From the NCBI GenBank assembly GCA_045660745.1, contig JAZREJ010000007.1:1-17897 (forward strand): DNA of 17,897 nucleotides, read 5' to 3'. Under the pieces are notes generated by a model that was not told the origin of the DNA, searched no databases, and saw only the letters and a list, made by a program, of their open reading frames with translations. Shown piece after piece: positions 6,510-15,043 of the stretch; position 1 is the first letter of the stretch; each line of letters opens with the position of its first letter. This stretch comes from RGIG6353 sp045660745 (GTDB lineage Bacteria > Bacillota > Clostridia > Oscillospirales > SIG627). The translations under genes and the position numbers were made by a program.

Positions 6510-8906
6510 ATGGCTGAATACAAATTCAAAAACGGCAAACTCCCGAAAGCTTTATTAAAAGCAAATAACAAAAAAATATCGGAGGAACCGATTTCTTCAA
6601 GCATGGAAGAGAATAATGCTCCGGAATCATCCGAACAAGCTGCATTTTTCAGCGGCAATGACGCAACTAAGGTTTTAACAACAGTTGCCATCGAAGAAGA
6701 TACGGCAGAAATGCCTGTCATTTCCGACACACAAGAACAGGCAGCCTTCTTCACGGGGGAAGATTCCACAAAGGTTATGAGTGCACCTGTAGCGCTTGAG
6801 GATGACGATGAGGAACCATTCAATCCCTTTGACGATGAGGACACAGGCGAAACCTCCAAAAGTAAGCTTCGCAATTTCCTCGGAGTCAGTAAAAAATCAA
6901 AGACAGCTTCAGACGACATCCTTGACGAGGTAGATGAGATATACTCGTCCGCTACGGTCAAGGACGTAGCAGAAACAATGAAATCCGATTCGCGCGTAAC
7001 ACTGTCTGAAATATTCGGCGAGAAGAAAAAGAAAAAAGCGAAAGTCGAAGAGTCAGACGGCGACAACGATGAATATGAGATAGAATCCGCTCCCATAGAA
7101 GACGTATATGAGCAGGGAGACGAAGATGATGACTCCAAGGACTACGAGGACGAATATACCGCTACAAAGAAAAAGAAAAAAGATGAAATGAGAGAATATC
7201 TTTCTCCCGACGAGAAGGAAGAGTTCTACGAAAATTACAGAAAGAAATCAAGAAAAGCGCTTTTTTCTGTTCTTACAACGCTTATCTTCACTCTTCTTCT
7301 TTTCTTCTTGGAATCTCCGTCTTTCAACCGTCCCGAGATACTGACTCCCGGAAAGTATGGAATCCTTTATCTGCTTGCAGACCTTCAGCTCCTTTTCCTT
7401 ACGGGCGTATGTATACTTGACCGACTCGTTAAGGGGGCAAAGGCTTTATTCAAGTGGGCACCCACAAAAAACAGCGTTTCATTTTTACTTTTCACGGTAT
7501 CCTTTATACAGATATTACTCCACCTTACAATCGACAGAGAGAACGAAAACATTCTTCTCTTTTCATCAATCGCGGCACTCGGTGCGTTTATAAATGCAGT
7601 TGTGCATTTCCTTGACGTAAGACGTGAAGGCATAGCATTCCGCATGGCGGCTTCATCTACTCCAAAATACATAGCAGAAGCCCTTTCCGAGGATTCGGAC
7701 GAGCATGAGATCTTTGAAAAATACCTCCCCGAAGACCCCGTTATGTTCTCTCTTTCCAAAACGGAATTTGTTTCAAACTTTGTGGCCAAATCCAAAGCCG
7801 CTTCCGCTTTTGACGAAGTGTACCGCATCATACTTCCTCTTGTACTTTTCACATCGGTATTGTTCGCGGTAATTGCAAATATCATGGTGGGAACCCCCAC
7901 TTTCGGCAAAGCACTTGACAACTTTACACTTGCGTTTGCAATATCGACTCCAATAGCCTCATTCTTCACCGTATCTCTTCCTTTCTTCAAGGGAACTTTA
8001 AAAATGGCAAAAAGAGGCTGTGCGGTAATAGGAGAGTCTTCACTTTACGAATGCTCCACCGCATCTGTCGTTTCCTTTAAGGACACCGATGTTTTTCACG
8101 AAAAAGGCATTAAGGTAACATCAGTCAAAACCTACGGAGAAACGCGTATTGACACTGCGATATTCACTGCCGCGCGTGTATTCAATATTGCGGGAGGTCC
8201 GCTTAAGGATGTCTTCAACCGTTCTATCATTGATCCCGGATCATCAGGTGCAGCCGAGACCGATACGGTTCTTCAGGTATCTCCTTCATCTATTCTTTCA
8301 ATAATAGACGGACAAAAAGTAATACTCGGCACAAGCATTGCAATGCAATCCATAGGACTCGAATGCCCGTTTGACCCTGTTGACGATATGTTTGAAACTG
8401 CATCAGGAAGAATCATGTATATGGCAGTGGAAGGCGCGCTTGCCGCAAAGTTCTACGTCAAATATTCCATTGGCAAGAATTTCAAGGCAATTCTCGACAC
8501 CTTCTACGACATTGGCATTTGCATGTCAATAAAGAGCTCTGACCCGAATCTCGACACAGAATTTTTAACAAGACTTCTAAAGGATGAAAACTATCCTATC
8601 GTTGTTATAAAGCTTGACACCTCGGATACGGCAACTCTTGAGACCGAAACCGAAAAGGCTCCCACCGGAATCCTTTCTAACACATCGGTACCAAATCTTC
8701 TCCGCTCATTTATCTGGTGCGACAAGTGCAGACGTATAATCACATTAAACAATCTGGCAAAATACATAGGAATCGTTATTTCGGTAATAATCCTTACAAT
8801 ATGTCTTTTGAATTCCGATTCACACGAAAAAATCACTCCAATGATCGTTTGTCTTTACCAGTTTATCTGGGCACTTCCCATTTTGGGAACATCAATTTTC
8901 CAATAA
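6510..8906 (+). CDS. Degenerate P-type ATPase-like membrane protein (pseudoenzyme)
   Basis: A 798-residue protein. Residues 1-245 are a polar, acidic and lysine-rich tail, probably disordered, with a repeated EQAAFF module (42-63 and 76-98). Eight hydrophobic segments follow at about 250-268, 283-305, 323-341, 348-368, 440-460, 472-492, 752-767 and 776-797. The 4+2+2 spacing is that of P1B ATPases, with short and long cytosolic loops in the A and P/N domain positions. FAISTPIASFF (476-486) matches the P1B segment 6 tail. The phosphorylation site DKTGTLT appears to be replaced: SFKDTDVF (522-529) follows the usual VV strand. The TGDN position reads SSDPN (676-680), after an MAVEGALAAKF block like the P-domain VAVDGxLAG. 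No TGE or GDGxND motif is seen. A regulatory or scaffolding membrane role is inference. Co-transcribed with rlmB. Confidence 0.65.
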   Translation: MAEYKFKNGKLPKALLKANNKKISEEPISSSMEENNAPESSEQAAFFSGNDATKVLTTVAIEEDTAEMPVISDTQEQAAFFTGEDSTKVMSAPVALEDDDEEPFNPFDDEDTGETSKSKLRNFLGVSKKSKTASDDILDEVDEIYSSATVKDVAETMKSDSRVTLSEIFGEKKKKKAKVEESDGDNDEYEIESAPIEDVYEQGDEDDDSKDYEDEYTATKKKKKDEMREYLSPDEKEEFYENYRKKSRKALFSVLTTLIFTLLLFFLESPSFNRPEILTPGKYGILYLLADLQLLFLTGVCILDRLVKGAKALFKWAPTKNSVSFLLFTVSFIQILLHLTIDRENENILLFSSIAALGAFINAVVHFLDVRREGIAFRMAASSTPKYIAEALSEDSDEHEIFEKYLPEDPVMFSLSKTEFVSNFVAKSKAASAFDEVYRIILPLVLFTSVLFAVIANIMVGTPTFGKALDNFTLAFAISTPIASFFTVSLPFFKGTLKMAKRGCAVIGESSLYECSTASVVSFKDTDVFHEKGIKVTSVKTYGETRIDTAIFTAARVFNIAGGPLKDVFNRSIIDPGSSGAAETDTVLQVSPSSILSIIDGQKVILGTSIAMQSIGLECPFDPVDDMFETASGRIMYMAVEGALAAKFYVKYSIGKNFKAILDTFYDIGICMSIKSSDPNLDTEFLTRLLKDENYPIVVIKLDTSDTATLETETEKAPTGILSNTSVPNLLRSFIWCDKCRRIITLNNLAKYIGIVISVIILTICLLNSDSHEKITPMIVCLYQFIWALPILGTSIFQ

Positions 8907-8964
8907 AGTAAAAAAAGTAGCCTTCGGCAAGGTATACTTTTATGTTACAAGCAATTTCCTATGT

Positions 8965-8996
8965 AAAAAAGGTCACAGCCTCTCGGCTGTGATCTT
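8965..8996. terminator. Bidirectional terminator between convergent genes
   Basis: A 12 bp stem with one G-U pair (8969-8980 with 8985-8996) and loop TCTC. On the minus strand it starts just after the AddB stop and ends in six T (8970-8965). On the plus strand it is followed by TTTTCATTT and serves the P-type-like gene. A weaker hairpin at about 8912-8942 precedes it. Confidence 0.85.
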
Positions 8997-8997
8997 T

Positions 8998-11900
8998 TCA
9001 TTTGTCATCTTCTATTTCAATCCACGGTTCTTTAACTCGGCGATACTTACGTCCGCATCCTTCATACCTGCAAAACGGTTTAAAATCGCACCATTTACAG
9101 CTATCGAGGGTACTTGACATAAGAGGCTCAGCGCCTATCTCGCCTCGCTTCAGCTTAAGTGCAAGATTTATAAACGTTTTATCGGTATACCGTTTAAGAG
9201 CACCGAACTGTTCAAGGGTTGCAAGAGATGCTGTCGAGGAAAACGTACCGTTTTTGTTCTTTTTTATCGGAAGAATACGCCCCTCAAGCCCATGCTCCAT
9301 GGCGGTAAGTATCTTTTCATCGAGCAAGAAGAGTCCTGAGCGCTTCATTTCGCTGTCGCGTGTCTCTTTCTCGTTTTCAGCCATATCAACAGACTGCAAA
9401 GTTACCGATGGACGCGAGGCCGGCATATACATTATTCCCGCGGGAGTTGAACCTTCCCTCTCCCCCTTTTGCCATATTGCAAAAAGATATACAAGGAGCT
9501 GAAGATTTATTCCGTTTATTACATCGTTTAAATCGAATTTCTTGCCACCTATTTTAGTCTTGTAATCGACTACACGCAGATATTTCTTGCCGTCATCTCC
9601 GTTATAGATATCAACTCTGTCAACGCATCCGTAGAACACAAGCTTATCCCCGTTCGGAAGCTCCACGGTGTATGGCGATATTTCTCCGTCATCATTCATT
9701 GTCTGCTCAAACAGGTAGGGCTCGAAATCGGAATTTTCAAACTCCTCTCTCATATTCTCGATAACGTACACAACAAAAGAGGTAAGTCTTGTTATAAGAT
9801 ACTTAAAGCGTCTTGACGTTACGGATATTTCGGGAGCGGATACCTTTAAATATTCCGAGGCGGATTCTTTTGCCATCTGCTCGACTGCACATCTGTCAAA
9901 ATCCGCAAAGCTCTTTCCCTCACTTGCTATCCTTGACAATACCTCCTCGAGCACCTTGTGTACAAGGCTTCCCATCTCCGCAGCTCTGAACTCAGCCTTT
10001 TTGTGCGCACGAAGCTCAAGCAAATAATTAGAATAATACGAAAACGGACATCTTGAAAAGGTATCAAGTCTTGCCTGTGTCATACTGATTTTGTTGGAAA
10101 AGACCTTCTCGGGAGCACTAAAGGTAAGCTCCTGCGAGTCAAAATCAAAAGACGATGCAAGTCGCTCTATTTCGTCTGCCGCTTCCGCTGAAACAGCTCT
10201 TATCTCTTCCAAAACATCCCTGAAATTTTCCTTTTCGAGATTTTTCAAAGCCCATTCGATAAGCTCCGTTTTGCAAACAGGCAAAGCTGTTGAGGCGTCA
10301 TAGATAGTTTCGGTAACGGGAACGTGTGACATTATCATTGGTGCAAAAAGCGAAACTCTGTCCTCGGAGGATGCGCAGGATGATGTGTGATAAACAAGCC
10401 TCAAGCTGTCGGACGGCATTGAAATGGCAAGAAGCAGATGAAACACTTCGTTCTGCAAAAGTCTTTCCTCGGAGTCGTTTTTAAAGAAATCACTGTAAGA
10501 CTCAAGCACCTGTCTTTCGTTTTCCGTGAATACACCGACAGGTGTCTCGATTGCAGGGAACGCCCCTTCATTAAAGCCAAGCGCAAACAAGTGCTTTACA
10601 TTCTCGTTTCTGACAAAGCCTATATCTCCGACCTCTACCTCATCAAGGCTTGACGGTATCCTTCCGAAGTCGGAATCTTTAAATACGATATGCATATATT
10701 TTACGAAGCGTTCAAGCCCCGCACTTCTTTCGCCAATAGCCGCGGATACTCTGTCAAGTGCTTCAAGAGTAAGGTTCCATACATCTGCTTCGTCCCTTGA
10801 CCTTGATATATCAGATGCCTCAAGAAGTTTGTCAGCACGGTCAATGAGCTTGTTTTTTACACCGAGCTCCTCGATAAAGCTCCAAAGAGCCGACACCTTA
10901 TCGGATACCTTTTCCTTTTTCAGTCTTTCGGAAAGTGACATAAGAGGCGCGAAAATTTTTCGTCTTGCGCTGTTTATTCTTGCAAGCAGCTCCCTTTCTT
11001 CGTTTGACACAGTCTCAACGTATCCCCTCGGATTCATGACCCAATCGCCGTCACTGTACCACAAAGACTTGTTTATGTTCCATGTTGTGATATAATTTGA
11101 AAGCACAAAAGAGTCATCGCTTGAGATAGGCAACAGCGGATTTTCAAGATATCTTTTAACATAAGGCAAATAGAATCCCGATGAAACAACGTCAAGCGCC
11201 TGAAATATGAGAGCCACAAGAGGCTTTGACATCAGGGTGGTGCGAGTGGTCGAAAGATATCTTATCCCGTATTTTTCAAACACGTCCTCAAGCATTGAGC
11301 CGTATTCCGATATACTGCCGGCACAAACGGAGATATCACGGAACTTGACACCGCTTTTTACAAGCTTTACTATTTCACGCGCAACACAAACACACTCATC
11401 AAACGGGGTTTTACAGGATGTGAGAATAATACTGTCATCATCAAATTCCTCGTGAAAGTTATCGGATAAGGACGGGGTTATCATATTATCCGAAAGATAG
11501 GAAAGCTTCTTTGAGATCTTTCTTTTTCTTTCATTAAGAAATACAATATCAAGCTCCGCCGAAAGCTTCTCGCATATCGTTTCGAGGTGACGTTTTGCCT
11601 CGGCGGGCTTAGGGAATATGTTCTCGTTATCCTTTTCAACGAGTGGAAGAGTGACAAAAACACCTCTTGAATCTCTTATCATTCTTTCAAGAATTCGGTA
11701 TTCGGGATAGGTGAAATCATAAAACCCGTCCACAAAGACATAGGTGTTATCAAAAAAATCGTATTCGTCAAGAGTATCGGCAAGACGGGTCATATCGTCG
11801 AGCACGTCGACGTTTTCGTTTTTGATACCTCCGTCGTACAATGCGTACAGAGAGGCAAGCTCGGAAAGCTTACGGCAAAGGCGTTCCGAGCCGTCCTTTT

Positions 11901-12339
11901 CGGCAACGTCACGTGAGAGCTTTTCAAGAGCATCGGGACTTACTCCGCCGAGGCGCATTGTATCAAGCTCTCGTCTTACCGAAGATATAAAATTCTCGTC
12001 GTCAGCGCTGTTTGAAAAAAGTTCAAGCGATTCGCCTGCATCCTCAAGCACACAAGCAACCAAAAGATCCTTTCCTCCACTGTCAACATACCTATAGGTT
12101 ATTCCGCCCGCTTCACGAAACACTCTGTTTGCAAGGCGTGAGAAATTCAGTATTTCAAGTCGCTCGTTAAGTCGGTTACCAAAGTGAGTAAGGATAGCTC
12201 TTTCGGCTTTTACACTTTCCTGTTCGGGTACAACGTAATATATATGTGATTCAGATTCGCTATTAAGTATTTCTCTTATCCTATCGTAAAGCGTATACGT
12301 CTTTCCAAAACCGGCAGGTGCACAAATAAGAGTCAACAA
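8998..12339 (-). CDS. addB: AddB/RexB-type helicase-nuclease subunit
   Basis: A 1113-residue protein, the normal size for AddB, the recombinational-repair subunit that works with AddA in end resection and Chi recognition. An N-terminal P-loop APAGFGKT (7-14) is present. A degenerate UvrD-like helicase core follows. The C-terminal nuclease has GCVDRVD (about 904-910) and VVDYKT (923-928), giving catalytic D910, D925 and K927 of the PD-(D/E)xK fold. The iron-sulphur cluster cysteines are C764 (FSRCPFSYY) and C1081, C1084 and C1090 (CKWCDFKPFC). The start is a TTG at 12339 with AAGGAGG nine bases upstream (12349-12355); a second TTG follows directly. No addA lies in the window: the gene ends at a terminator. 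Its promoter is at 12409-12437. Confidence 0.9.
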   Translation of the reverse strand: MLTLICAPAGFGKTYTLYDRIREILNSESESHIYYVVPEQESVKAERAILTHFGNRLNERLEILNFSRLANRVFREAGGITYRYVDSGGKDLLVACVLEDAGESLELFSNSADDENFISSVRRELDTMRLGGVSPDALEKLSRDVAEKDGSERLCRKLSELASLYALYDGGIKNENVDVLDDMTRLADTLDEYDFFDNTYVFVDGFYDFTYPEYRILERMIRDSRGVFVTLPLVEKDNENIFPKPAEAKRHLETICEKLSAELDIVFLNERKRKISKKLSYLSDNMITPSLSDNFHEEFDDDSIILTSCKTPFDECVCVAREIVKLVKSGVKFRDISVCAGSISEYGSMLEDVFEKYGIRYLSTTRTTLMSKPLVALIFQALDVVSSGFYLPYVKRYLENPLLPISSDDSFVLSNYITTWNINKSLWYSDGDWVMNPRGYVETVSNEERELLARINSARRKIFAPLMSLSERLKKEKVSDKVSALWSFIEELGVKNKLIDRADKLLEASDISRSRDEADVWNLTLEALDRVSAAIGERSAGLERFVKYMHIVFKDSDFGRIPSSLDEVEVGDIGFVRNENVKHLFALGFNEGAFPAIETPVGVFTENERQVLESYSDFFKNDSEERLLQNEVFHLLLAISMPSDSLRLVYHTSSCASSEDRVSLFAPMIMSHVPVTETIYDASTALPVCKTELIEWALKNLEKENFRDVLEEIRAVSAEAADEIERLASSFDFDSQELTFSAPEKVFSNKISMTQARLDTFSRCPFSYYSNYLLELRAHKKAEFRAAEMGSLVHKVLEEVLSRIASEGKSFADFDRCAVEQMAKESASEYLKVSAPEISVTSRRFKYLITRLTSFVVYVIENMREEFENSDFEPYLFEQTMNDDGEISPYTVELPNGDKLVFYGCVDRVDIYNGDDGKKYLRVVDYKTKIGGKKFDLNDVINGINLQLLVYLFAIWQKGEREGSTPAGIMYMPASRPSVTLQSVDMAENEKETRDSEMKRSGLFLLDEKILTAMEHGLEGRILPIKKNKNGTFSSTASLATLEQFGALKRYTDKTFINLALKLKRGEIGAEPLMSSTLDSCKWCDFKPFCRYEGCGRKYRRVKEPWIEIEDDK

Positions 12340-12364
12340 AAGCCTTCGCCTCCTTCGATTACAC

Positions 12365-12393
12365 TTGAATTAATAAATAAACTGTGATATAAT
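12365..12393 (+). promoter_or_regulatory. Promoter of polyprenyl synthase operon
   Basis: TTGAAT (12365-12370), a 17 bp spacer, then a perfect TATAAT (12388-12393) with a TGA extension. The start is near 12400, only a few bases from the addB start in the opposite direction. Confidence 0.75.
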
Positions 12394-12408
12394 AAATACA
12401 TTAATAAT

Positions 12409-12437
12409 ATTTTAGCATAAATTTTCTTAAAGTGCAA
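12409..12437 (-). promoter_or_regulatory. Promoter of addB
   Basis: On the minus strand the -35 box is TTGCAC (12432-12437) and the -10 box is TAAAAT (12409-12414) with a TGC extension, spacer 17 bp. The start is near 12402, giving a leader of about 60 nt. Confidence 0.6.
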
Positions 12438-12454
12438 TAATAATAGGTGATAAA

Positions 12455-13540
12455 ATGACACTTCACGATTATTTAAAGATTTCAGAGGAAAGATGCCGCG
12501 AGTACTTCACGACTGCCGATTTAAAAATGATCAAGCCTGAGGAATTGAGACGCGGCACAGTTGAATATTTTAACCGTGGCGGAAAAAGACTGCGTCCCGC
12601 GATACTCATGCTATGCGCGGGGGCACTCGGTGGTAAGGAAGCGGAAATTGCCTGCATTCCCGCAGCGTGCGCCGTGGAGCTTTTCCACACCTTTACACTC
12701 GTTCATGATGACATTATAGATAATGACCCGACAAGGCGCGGAGGAAAAAGCGTACACGTTCTGGTTTCCGATATGTTTACAAACGCTTCAAAGGAAAAAA
12801 GAGATGAATACGGCAGAGACGTTGCAATTCTATCGGGAGATATGCTACACGCACTTTCGGTTAAATTCTGTCTTGACACAGCAGATTCAAACAAATTTTC
12901 CCCGTCCACAGTTATTGCCGTTACAAAAGTGCTTGAGACAGAGTGTCTTGCGGGCGTCCTTGAAGGAGAAGCTCTTGATACGCGAGAAGGTCTTATAAAG
13001 GACTCTTCCAAGCCTTTTGACACAGGCTCGTTCGAGGATACCCTAAACATAATGTACAAAAAGACGGGATATCTTTTTGCTTTTGCAGCCGAGGCAGGAG
13101 CAATGCTCGGATTGGACACCTCAGACAGAACAGTGAAGGAGGTTGTCGCCTTGAAGGAATTTGCTCTTCTTTGCGGGGTCGCCTTCCAGATACAGGATGA
13201 CATACTCGGTATAACTGCCGATGAAAAAACTCTCGGTAAGCCTATCGGCTCGGACATCAGGGAGGGCAAGCGTACAATACTTCTGCAAAAAGCCTACTCA
13301 CTTGCAAGCGCCGGTGAGTGCGCCGAGATTGAAAAAGTCGTTGGTAACAAGTCAGCATCCGAAGATGACATTCTTAAGATTAGAAATATATTTATAAATA
13401 CAGGCGCAGTTGATGAGGCAAGAATGCTTGCAAAAAGCTACATAGAGAAAGCGCTGTGTTTGCTTGATAGCGTTCCAAGCTCGCATTACTGCAACATCTT
13501 GAAGGAGTGGGCATATTTCATGTCCGAAAGGAATCTGTAA
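12455..13540 (+). CDS. Polyprenyl (prenyl diphosphate) synthase
   Basis: A 361-residue trans-isoprenyl diphosphate synthase that condenses isopentenyl diphosphate onto allylic diphosphates. Visible motifs are GGKRLRP (42-48), the first aspartate-rich motif DDIIDND (85-91), GDML (128-131), and the second motif QDDILG (247-252), then GKPIGSDIREGKRT (261-274). It is longer than a typical farnesyl synthase (about 290-300 residues), with extra residues after the first Asp motif and around 175-195. The product chain length is uncertain; farnesyl, geranylgeranyl or a longer quinone side chain are all possible. AGGTGA (about 12446-12451) precedes the ATG. The carboxypeptidase gene begins two bases after its stop, so the operon links lipid-carrier precursor supply with wall maturation. 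Confidence 0.88.
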   Translation: MTLHDYLKISEERCREYFTTADLKMIKPEELRRGTVEYFNRGGKRLRPAILMLCAGALGGKEAEIACIPAACAVELFHTFTLVHDDIIDNDPTRRGGKSVHVLVSDMFTNASKEKRDEYGRDVAILSGDMLHALSVKFCLDTADSNKFSPSTVIAVTKVLETECLAGVLEGEALDTREGLIKDSSKPFDTGSFEDTLNIMYKKTGYLFAFAAEAGAMLGLDTSDRTVKEVVALKEFALLCGVAFQIQDDILGITADEKTLGKPIGSDIREGKRTILLQKAYSLASAGECAEIEKVVGNKSASEDDILKIRNIFINTGAVDEARMLAKSYIEKALCLLDSVPSSHYCNILKEWAYFMSERNL

Positions 13541-13542
13541 CG

Positions 13543-14811
13543 ATGAAAAAGATACGTTTTTATTTAATACTTTTGCTTCTCCTTTTTATTCTTTCGGTTG
13601 GTGCCACCGCACTTTACGAAGACGGAGAGGGCATTTATTCTGATACCGTTTATATGGAAAATCTTGAAACAGGGCGGATTATATTCGATATCGGTTCTGA
13701 AGAAAAGGTTTATCCAGCATCTCTTACAAAAATACTCACCTGTATTTTGGCAATAGAGAAATGCGAAGATAAAGCTGAAGTCTTTGAAATCCCCCGCGGA
13801 ATATTCGATGATATATATGCCGAGGGCGGTGCTCATATATCTTTAAAATACGGAGAGACAGTCGGTGTATACGACCTCATTTACGCAACAATGATACGTT
13901 CTGCCTGCGATTCGGCAACAGCGCTTGCCTATTACGTATCGGGAAGCGTTGAGGCTTTTGCTGATGCCATGAACGCCAAGGCAAAAGAAATAGGTGCCGA
14001 AAACACCCATTTTGTAAATGCTCACGGGCTCCACGACGATAACCATTATACGACCGCACGAGATATTGCAATTATTACAAAATATGCCTTGCAAAACGAG
14101 GACTTTTGTGATATCATATCTCATTGGAATCACACCATTCCCGCAACAGATATGGCTGATGAGCGGTATTTTGAAACAACAATTGAGATCGAAAACCCCG
14201 AAAAAAGCACCTACTATCCCAAGGTTACGGGCGTAAAGTCCGGCTTCACGGATCAGGCGGGCAGATGCCTTGTCACCCTGACGCGTGACGGAGATGAAAG
14301 CTACCTTCTTGTAACGCTCGGTGCTAACCGCAATAATTCTTATCAGGCAAACATGGCTTTTACCGATGCCGTGAATCTCCACGAATACGCACACGCAAGG
14401 TACTCGATCCACAAAATAATTAATAAAGATACAACAGAGATCAGTATCCCCGTAAAGGAAGGCACAAAAGAAAGCATAACACTTTCCCCAAATTCAGATA
14501 AAACATATCTGTGCGCAGTCGATGAAGACCTAACTTTAGAATATTCCGTTCCCGAAAGCATCACAGAAGAGGTGCACCGAGGAGATGAGATAGGTCACGT
14601 GACAGTAACTGTCGGAGACTTTTCTTTAACAGAGCCCCTTTTTGCAAAAGATGGTGTGAAAATCGCGAAGGATTCCGCAGTCATTGTTACCGACAACACC
14701 TTTGTAAGCATACTTAACGTATCAACCATTGTAATATATGCTGTATCAGCCTTTGTGCTTATAGCGTTTTTGGTAATCTTTTTCAAGAAGAAACAATCTC
14801 CAAAAAAATAA
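13543..14811 (+). CDS. D-alanyl-D-alanine carboxypeptidase (penicillin-binding protein 5 family)
   Basis: A 422-residue serine peptidase of the DacA/DacF type (S11), which trims pentapeptide stems in peptidoglycan. It has a signal anchor (about residues 4-23), SxxK as S60-L-T-K63, and the second motif as S120-A-C122, where Cys replaces the usual Asn of SxN. The third motif is K232-S-G, a variant of KTG. A beta-rich C-terminal domain follows, then a second membrane segment (about 390-413) and a KKK tail, so the enzyme is probably anchored at both ends. The start at 13543 is chosen because AAAGGA (13527-13532) precedes it and the signal peptide begins there; an upstream start would lie inside the synthase gene. 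Some clostridial homologues also have SAC in place of SxN, so activity is not excluded. Confidence 0.88.
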   Translation: MKKIRFYLILLLLLFILSVGATALYEDGEGIYSDTVYMENLETGRIIFDIGSEEKVYPASLTKILTCILAIEKCEDKAEVFEIPRGIFDDIYAEGGAHISLKYGETVGVYDLIYATMIRSACDSATALAYYVSGSVEAFADAMNAKAKEIGAENTHFVNAHGLHDDNHYTTARDIAIITKYALQNEDFCDIISHWNHTIPATDMADERYFETTIEIENPEKSTYYPKVTGVKSGFTDQAGRCLVTLTRDGDESYLLVTLGANRNNSYQANMAFTDAVNLHEYAHARYSIHKIINKDTTEISIPVKEGTKESITLSPNSDKTYLCAVDEDLTLEYSVPESITEEVHRGDEIGHVTVTVGDFSLTEPLFAKDGVKIAKDSAVIVTDNTFVSILNVSTIVIYAVSAFVLIAFLVIFFKKKQSPKK

Positions 14812-14814
14812 TAC

Positions 14815-14830
14815 GTGCCGATTTCGGCAC
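14815..14830 (+). terminator. Weak hairpin between carboxypeptidase gene and tRNA-Arg
   Basis: GTGCCG and CGGCAC pair across a four-base loop, followed by ATATTT only. It may be a weak terminator or a processing element. No separate tRNA promoter is visible, so read-through from the carboxypeptidase gene into the tRNA is likely. Confidence 0.35.
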
Positions 14831-14836
14831 ATATTT

Positions 14837-14913
14837 CCACCCTTAGCTCATCCGGATAGAGTGTCAGATTCCGATTCTGAAGGTGACAGGTTCGAGTCCT
14901 GTAGGGTGGGCCA
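14837..14913 (+). tRNA. tRNA-Arg (anticodon CCG)
   Basis: A complete cloverleaf with encoded CCA. The acceptor CCACCCT pairs with AGGGTGG, followed by discriminator G and CCA (14911-14913). The D arm is GCTC/GAGT. The anticodon stem TCAGA/TCTGA has loop TTCCGAT, giving anticodon CCG, which reads CGG (Arg). The T arm is ACAGG/CCTGT with loop TTCGAGT. A strong terminator follows eight bases later. Confidence 0.95.
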
Positions 14914-14914
14914 A
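14893..14914 (+). repeat. tRNA-Arg 3'-end direct repeat, copy 1 (within tRNA)
   Basis: These 22 nt, from the T loop to one base past CCA, are repeated exactly at 15037-15058. An exact repeat of a tRNA 3' end beside the gene is the usual footprint of integration at a tRNA (attL/attR). Confidence 0.8.
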
Positions 14915-14920
14915 ACAAAA

Positions 14921-14947
14921 AACTCCCTAAAAGGGGAGTTTTTTTGT
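14921..14947 (+). terminator. Terminator after tRNA-Arg
   Basis: AACTCCC (14921-14927) pairs with GGGAGTT (14934-14940), followed by a run of T to 14945. The flanks CAAACAAAA and TTTTTGTTTG extend the pairing with one bulge. Confidence 0.9.
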
Positions 14948-14964
14948 TTGGAATATATCCGAAA

Positions 14965-15043
14965 GGACTCGAAGGGTCGGTGTTGAATGACTGCCGGGGG
15001 CAGTCAGATCCGACCACCGCTTCGCCCGCAGGCGAGCGAGTCC
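14965..15043 (+). other. Compact structured insert between the tRNA-end repeats
   Basis: The outer stem GGACTCG (14965-14971) pairs with CGAGTCC (15037-15043), the first bases of repeat copy 2. Inside are GGTCGG (14975-14980) with CCGACC (15010-15015) enclosing the hairpin TGACTGCC/GGCAGTCA (14988-15006), and a second hairpin TCGCC/GGCGA (15022-15035). The element therefore folds as a three-way junction. GGACTCGAA is also the exact complement of the tRNA T-loop/stem sequence at 14891-14899. No reading frame is credible. It may be the remnant of a small mobile element or a structured RNA. Confidence 0.6.

Noticed and set aside
6476..7138. 220-codon serine-rich minus-strand frame
   Set aside because: An antisense shadow of the acidic, lysine-rich tail of the pseudo-pump; the serine runs come from complementing GAA/GAT-rich codons.
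13843..14412. 189-codon minus-strand frame opposite the carboxypeptidase gene
   Set aside because: A shadow of a well-supported gene: cysteine-rich, no family features, no ribosome binding site.
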